NCBI GenBank assembly: GCA_025602905.1
Contig: JAHLKI010000004.1
Span: forward strand, 248,001 to 312,000
Origin: Phlyctochytrium arcticum
Taxonomy: Eukaryota; Chytridiomycota; Chytridiomycetes; Chytridiales; Chytridiaceae
Length of the DNA stretch: 64,000 nt
Direction of reading: 5' to 3'
Each line of letters starts with the position of its first letter. Position 1 is the first letter of the stretch. Of this stretch, positions 12,523 to 22,192 are shown in pieces. The notes below the pieces were generated by a model. The model searched no databases. It was not told the DNA's origin and was given only the letters and a program-made list of their open reading frames with translations. A program made the position numbers and the translations under genes.

Positions 12523-15500
12523 TCATTGCGTATTTTGGCCGTTATATGACCTATGTGACCCGCTGTGCTGACTGCTCTGGGAGGAATGGGTCTTTGAATA
12601 GGCTCCAGGAGACTGTTCAGCGTGCGGCGGTTGCCAGTTCAAATCCTGCATCATAGGCGAAGAGTTCATGTCAAAGGGATTGTTCATAATGTCTGGCATA
12701 TCTTGTGATATGAGTTGTTGACGTTGATGTGCTGGATGAGGGTTGGCGACATTATAATTAGGGTGAAGCATCGGGTCATGTTGCAGTTGCATTTGTGGTT
12801 GGTTATGATACATTGGATGGTACGCGCTATGTTGCGCCGATAGGTAGGGGGTGGCTGGAGATTGCTGCTGCGAAAATTGGCCAGGATATACATTTCTTTG
12901 TTGCTGTTGCTGTTGTTGCCATTGGAATTGCTCCATTTGCCTGCGTTGGTCTAACGGTGATGGTGATGGATACGGCATTTGTGAGTCTCGTAGCTGTTTC
13001 GGTTGATGCGGAGATTGATGATGAAAAGACTTTGGCGGTGTTGGCTGTAAAAAGTTTGCATAGGGGGCGTTCGGCATTTGTTGAGGCATGTGTGGTAGGT
13101 GCTGCGGATAGGGTGGTGGCATGCTTTGGGCAAACTGTTGCTGAGAGGTGAACTGATGCAAAGGTACAGACTGTGATGTGGATAGTGGTTGTACGCCATT
13201 CTGCTCTTGTGATAATTCGTAGATGTTTGTGCCCTGAGGGATCATCTCAGAGTTTTTTGCAGAATTATGTTGCTTATTCTCGTCGTACAGCTGTACAGTT
13301 GCTGGCAGCAAGTCTTGCTGACTGTTAATGTGCATAGGATTGCTTGCAGATGAATTGTGTAAATCCGACGGCAACTGATGCAGTTGATGTTGAAGAGCAG
13401 CTTGAGCTGTTTCAGAGGCTACTGCAGTGATGGGATCGGGTGAGCGTTTTTGGTTTGGAACTGTTATTGCGGTTGCCCTTGGAGCGCGTTTGGTAGTCTT
13501 TGAAGAAGACGACTTTCGACGGGAGCGAGGTTTGGGCGTTCGCAAAGTGGGAACGTCGTCCTCTGGTTCAAACTTTTCTTCTTTTACATGAGCGGGACCG
13601 GGAAGCTTTGGCTGCTCCCCTGGTTGCGCTTTTGTGGCAGGTGTCACTGACCTCTCTTGCTTATGCTCGTTCACCGTCATAGCGGCCTTCTCGTTTTCGA
13701 ACTTTGCCGACTCCACTTCCATCAAACTTGCCACCTCAAGCTGTGCAAACTGTGCCTTTTGCTGATGCTCATCTCGCAATGCCGAATATTTTGCTACCCT
13801 TTCCGGGTCACCCTTTCTCTCAAAAATTTCCGCCAGGACAGACGCGCAAATACCGGCAAAAGACTCGCAATGGGATTTCTTTGCCATAATGTACGCGGCG
13901 GTAAACATCTTCTCGGCTTGAGATGGATCACCGGATGAGAAAAGATTTCCAAGAAGACCGAGTGAGATGAAGCGAATTTGAGTGCAGGAAATAGTGTCAC
14001 AAAGCTTGATGGTATCAAGAAGCTGCAATCTGTGTGATTTCTTAGCCAACAGAAACAGAAACAATACTTGATGGTTCGTACTTAGTCTGCCGGACAGCCT
14101 CTTGAGCCGTATGATGTATTCCACGAGCAAAGCACACCAAACCGCGCTGACCTATAGATAAAGACGTTTCTTGAGAGTCTTTGGTAAGGTCTTCTAACAG
14201 CGATTCACCCTAATGAGGCGGCTTTAGCATGTCCCCTTCCACAGGCTGGTAAGGAAATCGTACCAAAGTTGGATCGCCGTAAAGACGGCCAAACGCCATC
14301 AGTATCAACTGAATTTGCGCCATAAATCTGACATCGATATCGCCCTCTTGAATGGCAAGCTGGAACCAATTGTGGGCCCGTTGATAATCCCCAATGGCTT
14401 GAAAAAATATTCCCCAATCAAAAGTCAGAAAAGCCGAGTGCGATTGCAGTAGCGTGGGATAGGACTCAATCCAGTTTTTCAGTTTCAAAAGATACTTAAA
14501 CAGAAAAGCTCTTAGGTCAGATGCCTGTGGCACAAAGAACAACTTGTCAGTGTACCTTGAAAGCGTCGGAATATTCTTGTCTGAGCATGCAAATCTCAGC
14601 AAGATGCCTCATCATGATGAAGCTCAGTTCAATCAGCCAGTCTCTATCGGCGATCATTCGCCTGACATCTGAGATTTCCGCTGATAGAAAGGATTAGCTC
14701 TCTCCATATGTTAAAAGGGTGAAGCAAAAGCGTAGGGCTTACTTGACACGCGTGCAATCTCCCCTTTGTCACCACTCGCGTTAAGACTGGGTATACTGAC
14801 GGTTCAACACAAATAGTCACTCACTTTCTACAGTTTTCAGGCCCTCCAGCAAATGGTTCTTGGCCTTGACATTGTCATGTAACTTGTGGGTTACTCCTGA
14901 GACCAAAAAGACGAAAGCATGTAGTTTATGTCGCGACAATATCTCCACTTCCAAGCTTTCGGTACCCTGAGGGGTGGGCAATGAAATATGTACCACACCG
15001 GCCTCCAACTCTTCCATGCTCTGTGTAGTGGGCTGTTCTACCAGCGAGTGAAGCGCACTGAGCTGCTTGATGGCTTCTTTGCCGTTTCCCGATTGGAGCC
15101 GATACAATATCGAGATCAGATTGTAGAACAGCTGCAGACTTTGATTTGAGATTATTGGTGGTCCAGATACTGCCGTAGCACCTGTTTGGCTATCAACGGC
15201 AGGCTCAGTCGTGTTTTTTTGACTTTCAAATAGTAACTCCAACGGCGCGACCGCGGTACTGATTTGGGCTGCGTCCCGGGTAATAATCGCGTAGCGAGCA
15301 ACCGACCAGGTCAAGACTGCCTAGCTTTACAATTACTTTCTGGACCTCATCCCGAAGTGAGGACGCTTCCTACCTGCACCTCAACGTGTCCCTGCTGCCG
15401 AGCTTCTGCCACTCCTTCTTGTATTATCGATATGCATTTGGGCACGTCCCCCTCCAGAGCGCAAAGTTCCGCACGGCGTTGAACAAAATGGTAGTACCAC

Positions 15501-16133
15501 CGCGGTAGGTTTTGGCTATGAATCCATTACATAAATAAATGAAGTAACAGAAAGTGAGGTTGCCTTACGAGAGTGCGCTTGCGGCAGCCTGCTTCAGAAG
15601 ATTTTTGACTGTCTTTGCCCCTTTTCCCGAACGATCTGCTTGTATGAGATTACATTGTAGATCCTTAACCTTGAACTCAAACTCCAAAATTTGAGCGTCG
15701 CTGGTCTATCAGATTGGTAAGGGGCTTGGCATCAAGCAGACTGCCAGTTACGAACTCTTACTTTACGAATCAAAAGCGTCTACCCCAAAGATAATTTAGC
15801 TTCTGGTTCAACTATTGGGGAACAGGAGTCTTTGCCGTCACGTACCGCCTTCTGCAAATGGCTGTCGGCCTCGTCCAAATTCTCCGTATGTAGGAAAAGA
15901 AGCTCTGCCAGTCGGAAGCGGGTCTCGACCTCAATCTTCGGGGGTAGAACCTGGGCAGTCAGTATGGTCTCAAGGAGCTTGACGGCCGTTGCAAAGTGTT
16001 GATATGTTTTAGTCGTGATCTCAAGACGCGCGGGAGAATTTGAGGCAATTAGGTTGAGCACATGTTGATAGTGAGTTTCTGCAAGTACAGATAGAGTGGT
16101 GTACAGAGGCGCACTCTGAGGCGGTAGATGCAT
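12523..16133 (-). CDS. MAU2: MAU2/SCC4 cohesin-loading subunit with Gln-rich tail
   Basis: TPR-type partner of Scc2/NIPBL that loads cohesin on chromatin. Exons (5' to 3'): 16133..15784, 15700..15569, 15515..15374, 15320..14825, 14680..14556, 14524..14264, 14209..14082, 14029..12523; about 1046 aa. Family-like stretches run in order: TAVKLLETIL, RFRLAELLFLHTENLDEADS, PRWYYHFVQRRAELCALEGD, LFYNLISILYRLQSGN, AKNHLLEGLKTV, LIELSFIMMRHLAEICMLRQ, TFDWGIFFQAIGDYQRAHNW, TQIRFISLGLLGNLFSSGDP. The last ~400 residues are an unusual Gln/Pro/His-rich extension absent from animal MAU2. The 144-nt intron 14681-14824 could instead be two introns (25 and 62 nt); the 31-nt intron 14525-14555 is forced by the frame. 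Confidence 0.85.
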
Positions 16134-16338
16134 GGAGTCTACCAGTTTGGGTTTCTTTCAAGCTGCGGTCTTCATGCGCTGAAGGATTGCCAGAATTTTA
16201 TGAGTTTGGTGGAATCATGAGTGGCTGGTCAACTCATTTCTTTTGGAATTGTTGAATCATTTGAATGTTGATTTTGGAAATTTGGTCGGAGCAAACCTGG
16301 GAGCAAACTGGCAATTTGACACTACAAGAATCGCACAA

Positions 16339-17253
16339 ATGACAGGGACAGCTGAGAAGAACGTTGCAAAAGGTTCTGTAGCGGCAGGGAAGGACGATGG
16401 ACGGGACTCGATTAAGGCTAGGAAAATTTTGGGTTTGAAGGGCGACGCAGCAAAAGTAGAGGATTCAACAGCAGACCCTGTGGAAGCTCTTTTGACCGTC
16501 AAGGAAAATCTGAACAAGTTTTGGAAAGCTCATGGCAGCGGCTTCACCGATGTATGGGAAAAGATGTCATCTGACGCCCGCAAGAGCTTTATCAAAGAAT
16601 GCAACCCAACATATCCCGAGGCGGAGTCCGAGTTCTTGCTTGCTCCAGAAATGTCAGTTTCCCATCTTACAGAGGGTTCAAATCTGATGAAGATCTTTGA
16701 ATTGTGGACGGAAGCCGAAATCTCTGATCTCGCCTTTCGCACGCTGAGTTATATTCGGATGCTGGCTTTAGACAATCGGCTCGTTCCCCAGGTGGAGCTT
16801 ATGTCCGATGTCTTTATCCACATACAAGTGAAGGAATCATTTGGAAAGCCCATAACGCTTACCGAAAAGTCGAGAGATCAGGACCGTGACTTTCTCAAAT
16901 CGTATCTGGAGCAGGGAGCATTTGCCACAACTGTTGAGTTTGACTGGGTCATGACACGACTATACTGGATTGTACACGCACTAGGCGGATTTGCTACAGA
17001 ATACTCGGAAATATATTTGAAGAAGCCTGCCTCAAATATGTACAGCCCTCACACTGGGTGTGGCAACTGTGGACGATCGAAGGCTAAGGACGGGTCAAGT
17101 CTGAAAGTATGTCAGCTGTGTAAAGTACAATCCTACTGTTCTCGAGATTGCCAAGTCGCGGACTGGAAGAAGGATCATAAGCTCAGGTGTCGTGGCAAAC
17201 GATCAAAACCGCAGCAGCAACCCGACCCACTGAGCATTCCAGATGTTGATTGA
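16339..17253 (+). CDS. MYND zinc-finger protein
   Basis: Single-exon frame with a C-terminal MYND zinc finger: CGNC, then CQLCK, then YCSRDCQ..W..H...C, about residues 240-285. This is a protein-protein interaction module. The preceding ~200 residues are helical with no recognised domain. The frame is open back to 16243 without an ATG. The first in-frame ATG is 16339 (304 aa), used here; an upstream exon is possible, because the residues between 16243 and 16339 look protein-like. It is divergent from MAU2, whose ATG lies at 16133, so the two share a very short intergenic region. C-terminus is Lys/Arg/Gln-rich. Confidence 0.75.
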   Translation: MTGTAEKNVAKGSVAAGKDDGRDSIKARKILGLKGDAAKVEDSTADPVEALLTVKENLNKFWKAHGSGFTDVWEKMSSDARKSFIKECNPTYPEAESEFLLAPEMSVSHLTEGSNLMKIFELWTEAEISDLAFRTLSYIRMLALDNRLVPQVELMSDVFIHIQVKESFGKPITLTEKSRDQDRDFLKSYLEQGAFATTVEFDWVMTRLYWIVHALGGFATEYSEIYLKKPASNMYSPHTGCGNCGRSKAKDGSSLKVCQLCKVQSYCSRDCQVADWKKDHKLRCRGKRSKPQQQPDPLSIPDVD

Positions 17254-17340
17254 GCATGTCTTTTTCCTAAAACTCCTTCTATTTAATCTGTGTCAATTCT
17301 ATCAAATCTCCTCCTGCTATATAAAATGGTGCAAATCCTT

Positions 17341-17769
17341 CTAGCAAGCCTCGGTCTTGATTTGTATGCCGTGCATTTCTTTGATATCATCCTTCAGCAA
17401 CTCGGTGACCATTCGATGTTGCTTGATCAAGCTCTGGCCCTTGAATTCGGGAGAAGTGACCTGAATCGCATACATGGATCCACAGCCTCCTACAGCACAT
17501 AAAAATGCAACGCAAGTACGTAAATACTATAGATTGGCGTGGAAACGACAAACCCCGAAGGTACCTGAAATATCGGAGACTACCAGCTTGGTCGCCTTTA
17601 GCTCTCGGGCCAGTTTTTCGTGTATAGATCGCTCCCCTTCGGTATAAGAGGCGGGAGGAGGGACCACCGTACTTGCTGTCGAGGAACTCATATGCCGCAT
17701 GGCACTTGAGGTAAAGCGAGTAGGTCCATTTCGCAGCAACAGCCGTTTCGCAAACAAGGAGGAGCTCAT
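17341..17769 (-). CDS. BOLA3: BolA-like protein 3 (mitochondrial Fe-S cluster factor)
   Basis: Two exons, 17769..17565 and 17489..17341, joined in phase 1 across a 75-nt intron; 117 aa. The C-terminal half is the BolA domain. VSDISGGCGSMYAIQV with the Gly-Gly-Cys-Gly signature of the BOLA3 branch spans the intron, followed by KQHRMVTELLKDDIKEMHGI, the invariant His motif of the family. The N-terminal ~40 residues are rich in Ser, Arg, Leu and poor in acids (MSSSLFAKRLLLRNG), a good mitochondrial presequence. BOLA3 works with glutaredoxin-5/NFU-type factors to hand [4Fe-4S] clusters to lipoate synthase and complex II in the matrix. Tail-to-tail with the MYND gene. Confidence 0.93.
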
Positions 17770-17947
17770 TTCGACCAGTATAGACGGGATGGAATTGGGA
17801 TCCTTGACCGCCGACGACCAGGCCGACGACAGGGAAATTCCCAAATTGCCTGACAGTCAAGACGTGGCGCAGGTCTTGATTCTGACAGTTGAATTGCTCT
17901 AGAATCCAGATCCACCTAAACAGACCTACACGACACTGCCCACGCAA

Positions 17948-18393
17948 ATGGGTCGCTCTACCAAACGACCGCGGGAAAAGGTCCGCCCTGTTTGATCAAG
18001 AATCCTTTCCTGAACTTTTGGAGAAAATTCTAGCTGGGTGGATGGACCCACGTTCTCTGGATGCCTTCCGCTCAGGAATGCCGCATGCGGAGCTGGGACG
18101 AGTTTGCTACTATTTACAATGTTGATAAAAATTCCTACGAGCCTGACCGTTATGCAGTATATTCTGCACATGGACGGCTACGATTATCCTTGGACACCAT
18201 ACGAAACTATTTGACGGTAGTGGGCGGTATGATGATTCGCACGAAGCGCCGAGCCGAGTGGGATGTCGTCGACAAAGACCCAGACATCACTCTGCTGAAG
18301 GAAGCGGTACTGAAGCGGCAAGCACGAGCCGGGATGAAATTGATGAATCGGGTTGCGCCGAAGCCAGCACTCACCATAGCCCATGTCCGATAG
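17948..18393 (+). CDS. Unrecognised open frames upstream of nuclease-like gene
   Basis: Two partly overlapping frames show protein-like composition: one ending at 18125 (LFDQESFPELLEKILAGWMD) and one 18061-18393 (WDEFATIYNVDKNSYEPDR, LRLSLDTIRNYLTVVGG). They might be one gene with an undetected intron or frameshift around 18060-18120. The second part is Lys/Arg-rich at its end. I recognise no family. Its position next to the accessory block and lack of a clean frame make it doubtful. Confidence 0.3.
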
Positions 18394-18493
18394 CTGGCCG
18401 ACGCGTACCCGCAGCATGACTACGACAATATTACTCTTTTCATGCTATTCTGACGACGGGGTTCTTTGGCCTGTACCGGCTTGGGGAGCTCCG

Positions 18494-18541
18494 GCATCTT
18501 CCAGTCTGACCCACTACCACCCGCATCTTCCAGTCTGACCC
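18494..18541 (+). repeat. Short direct repeat
   Basis: A 19-bp word (GCATCTTCCAGTCTGACCC) occurs twice, starting at 18494 and 18523, a 29-bp period, just before the zinc-ribbon gene. It may be a small tandem duplication in its promoter or 5' coding region. Confidence 0.7.
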
Positions 18542-18656
18542 AACAACTCAACACAAAATCATCTTCAAGAACTCCCCGCTACCCACATCAGTATCCTCCC
18601 ATCCCCATCAACTCCTGTACGCCCTAACAACTCCACCCTCAACAATTGCTCGCAAA

Positions 18657-19519
18657 TTGTGTCCTCATAATCGGCGGCGTACAGAATGCAACGATTGCGG
18701 GGGCTCGGGAAGCTGTGAGCACAATTGGCTGTGTTACAGTTGCAAGGATTGCGGGGGCTCAGAAATATGCGAGCACAATCGGCGGCGGGCAGAATGCAAG
18801 GATTGCGGAGGCTCGGGAATATGCGAGCACAACAGGCGGCGTTACAGTTGCAAGGATTGCGAGGGCTCGGGAAGCTGCGAGCACTGCCACCGCCGCCGAA
18901 GCTGCAGCATCTGTATAGTAGCTCGTTCAAGTGCGAAAGATGCGCCTTGTACCTGGTCCAACGCATCACTTTTCAAGGAAAGCGCTTATGCGCCGATTGC
19001 AACCCGGAATCAAGCCGGCGGACCCTCTACGACGCCAACCGGGACGAGATGAAGGTCAGTACCTTTCTGTGCCAACGATACAAGAATGCCTACGCCGTTG
19101 GGACGCACGCGTCATTCCGGGCTTGTGGCGATAACAGACGGCCAGACTCCGTGGTTATCGTGAACGACATGATGATCATCGTGGAGGCCGATGAAAACGG
19201 CCACCGCTCCTACGATATCCATTGCGAATGGGCGAAAGCCCTGGAACACGGCCAGTCCGCCATTGAAACAGACAAGATTCGAAGAGTCTGTTTTATCCGA
19301 CTCAATTCTAGCACCTGGCCAGTGAACGGGCAAATCGAAAACTACGACCTCCGCCAGCGGATGGAGGACCTCGGGGCGTTGATCAACAAACAAGTCTTGG
19401 ACCAAAGAGAAATGTACGAAATGTACATGCTCTTTTACCCCTCTGCATCCACTACGGAGAAGTGCATCAAAATTACTGCGACGGAACTACAAAAGTGGTT
19501 TGACGAACTTGTGTTGTAG
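18657..19519 (+). pseudogene. Zinc-ribbon repeat / VSR-like endonuclease gene with frameshift
   Basis: The first part (from 18660) encodes four tandem 18-residue Cys/His units of the form CEHNRRRxxCKDCGGSxx (54-bp DNA repeats) plus a final half unit. The second part, about 18920-19519, adds a Cys4 zinc ribbon (KCERC..LCADC) and a domain with RPDSVVIVNDMMIIVEADEN, a following H..Y, CEW and RVCFIRLN. That pattern resembles small PD-(D/E)XK/VSR-like endonucleases often fused to such ribbon repeats in giant DNA viruses and some protists. The two parts lie in different frames, and the shift falls near 18905-18925 just after the last repeat. All three frames stay open across the repeats, so the break is easy to miss. 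No ATG begins the repeat frame. Called a pseudogene, but a sequencing slip or unusual splicing could also explain it. Confidence 0.6.
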
Positions 19520-19989
19520 CCTGGTTTGTGTCTGTTCCATACTTCGCGAGTGTTGATTGCAATACAATCCCTATCATCACTAGTGCCGTCATTTAAAGAG
19601 AGTTCGACAGGAATTACCGATTCAACTTCAATTTCTTCAATCAGGGCAGCCAAAGCCAATTGAATCTCCAAACAGTGTACGAGGGACGCATTAATCTACC
19701 TATTAATTGTTGATCTATCCATCAAGTCATTTGGACGAATCTACATCTTAGTACAGATTTGTTTTAGACGCCTTCTGGTTATTGTAGATCTTGCTGTATT
19801 GTCTTTGTCTGTGTATTATTGTATCTGCTGCCAATTTCTGCATGACTAGCAGATTGCCCTCCATCAGAATCGCTAATTTGAGATTATTTTCTTCTTTAGA
19901 TGTATTGCGCGTCGGCCGCGCCTATGACGGCCTTTGCTGCGGGAATCAGCTGCTCACGGTAAATGTGGTCGAGAACTGAAAAACAAAGC
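19520..19989. other. No gene recognised
   Basis: AT-richer spacer between the nuclease-like gene and the hAT remnant. A minus-strand open frame at 19435-19671 has no recognisable features. Nothing else supported. Confidence 0.4.
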
Positions 19990-21650
19990 AATTTTGGAAC
20001 TGCAGACCAATTGAGAACAGGGACGAGAGAAAGGACTAATTGAAGGAAGGTTGTCGGCAGATTGGAGTTCAGGACCGTATTTGTTGCGAACATAGCGTCT
20101 GCGGTGGGAATGAGTTGCCCCGTCCCATACGTGGTGTGAACCTAAAGCCGTAATCAGCATCCAATTTGCAACGTATCAAGCGCACTCTCACTTACCGCTT
20201 TCTTGGCCATGACAAGTTTGATCAGGATAGGTAAAGCCGTTGAAATCGTGACATACTTGGAACCCGACATCATTTCCGTAGCTTTCTTCATCGGTGTCAA
20301 AAATTTGGTAATTTGCTCGAGTTTGAGCCATTCATCCTCGGACAGTGCGTGGTCTTGAAATTCGTGTCCATGGATTGTTCGCTCATCAGGTACTTGATTG
20401 TTGGTCTGTTGACAGAATGTTTAGTGTCCCAATATCCTAACACCAAAATCCCAGATTTACTTACTTCAACAGGATGAATATCTGGAACATATCATGTACT
20501 GAGTTCCATCTGGTAGCAACATCCAGCATGAGCATTGGGGCTGATGACGTTGGCTGAAAAACTTTGGTTGAGTCCGTGAAGCTCTGGCGCCGTTGATCAG
20601 ACGCCCGTACATAGACAACCAGATGATGGACCCGCTTGTAGATTGAGGCAGCATTGATGGATGCTCCATCTGCTGGATCCCATGACTGCATGGATCGACA
20701 TCGTGGAAGTGGCGGCGGGATTAGCTTCTTCCGAATCCTGTCCTGTACCAAGTTGCTTCAAACCATCTTTCACGGCCAGGTTGATGACATGAGCCAAGCA
20801 GCCGAAGACGTTGTCCGGAATACGAAGATTGGTGTAGACCCCAGTGCAGCGAGACACCTGGTCAGAGTTCCGTTGATACTAACATTGTCGCCGGTGTAGG
20901 AGAACATTTTCCCCGTCAATTTGAAAAATGTCAGATATTCGTGGACATAGATGGAGATGCTTTCCCCGCTGTGTTGTCCTGTTTGAAAGTTGTATTAGTG
21001 AAAATTCGCGAGAACACTTGAATTATCACCCACATACCTAGTACACGCGGTACGCCCAATAGAATCTCTTTCAATATCCAGTCGTCCGAAATATAGTGGC
21101 CAGTGACCGCAATCAATGAATGCTTGTTCGGAGCCGTCCAGGCATCGGACGTCAAGGAGATGTTCGCAACGTCCGGCAGGATTTGATCGCGGATGAAATT
21201 GCGATGTTCATTGTGCATGAGAATGATGTGTTCGCGGGTAGCATCCGTCTTAACAATCCTAGGCACATCACTGTTAGGGTCCAGGGATTTGGTCGGGGGA
21301 AAGTCCCATTTTTTGAAAATGTTCGTACACGGCTGTTTTGAAATTTTGTTGACAGTAGTTACGGTCGGCAGTGGTTTTGAGGCTTGTTAGTGACTAGATT
21401 TTTCGATTCAGTACTACCTCCCGCAATTCCTCTTGCCAGCGTGTAACCAAAGGAGCAATCTCTCCTTTGATCTCTGAATCCTGGATAGCAGAGTCACTCA
21501 GTTTAATGGTCAGATAGGGTTGTCGAATACCCTCATTCTGAAACTTGCGGATAACTTGCTCTTTCGAAGACGAATTCCAAGAAAGGCGACTGCTCCACCA
21601 CACGGAGTGGCAGATCTGCTTGGGCAATAAAATAACAAATTGCATTTTTC
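19990..21650 (-). mobile_element. Decayed hAT-family DNA transposon
   Basis: Minus-strand fragments of an hAT transposase run in the expected order from 21650 down. They include ISLTSDAWTAPNKHSLIAVT (RNase H-like core start), SGESISIYVHEYL, GKMFSYTGDNVSINGTL, DNVFGCLAHVINLAVKDGL, MLMLDVATRWNSVHDMF, and DEWLKLEQITKFLTPMKKAT. They lie in different frames with gaps, partly introns (GTATGTG after 21045) and partly real frameshifts, for example between the GDNVSINGTL and CLAHVINLAV blocks. The C-terminal hAT dimerisation segment and the N-terminal BED finger are not clearly seen. I did not find terminal inverted repeats or an 8-bp target duplication. It is almost certainly inactive. Confidence 0.75.
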
Positions 21651-22192
21651 ACGCTTTCTCGGGTCACATTGTCCTAATATCGTACCAGTTAGCTTCTACT
21701 TATTTTTTATTTAACAGAACGGGGTAATAGTTACATTGCTGGCAACGGTCTGCCCGGATCGAAGCATTACTGCAATACCTGCATTTTGACCTGCCGTTGA
21801 AACTGACGGTTTCTTGGGATCTTCGCCCGCATCCTTTTAATCCTCCTTGCCGCTCAAAATTAGTCGCAGGGGTTTGCTTAGTGGGTTTGGCACAGGGATC
21901 TCCCGGGACTGGTAGTCGCTCATGGCATTGGCTGTGTGAAATATCTGCTTGGAGTGTGCCGAGTGTAGAGGATGGTGGTGAACTACCACGCTGCCATTAT
22001 AATGGTCGTCGAACTCCGACTGAAAAGTTTGTGAAACTCGACTTCGACACAGCCACCGGAGATGGTGGTTGTCCGAAACGTGGCTGAGGGAGGTCGAGGC
22101 AGAGCGGAGTTTGAGTTGTGGCTTCTGCTTTTGTCGAGATTCGAGCAATCCCGTAAACCAGATTTGAACAATCCGCGTCCGTCAAAGCAAAC

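Noticed and set aside
12684..13199. Frames on both strands in the MAU2 tail
   Set aside because: By-products of the Gln/His codon bias of the real minus-strand frame.
18646..18918. Ala-rich frame through the zinc-ribbon repeats
   Set aside because: Only one of three open frames; the Cys/His periodicity fits the other frame.
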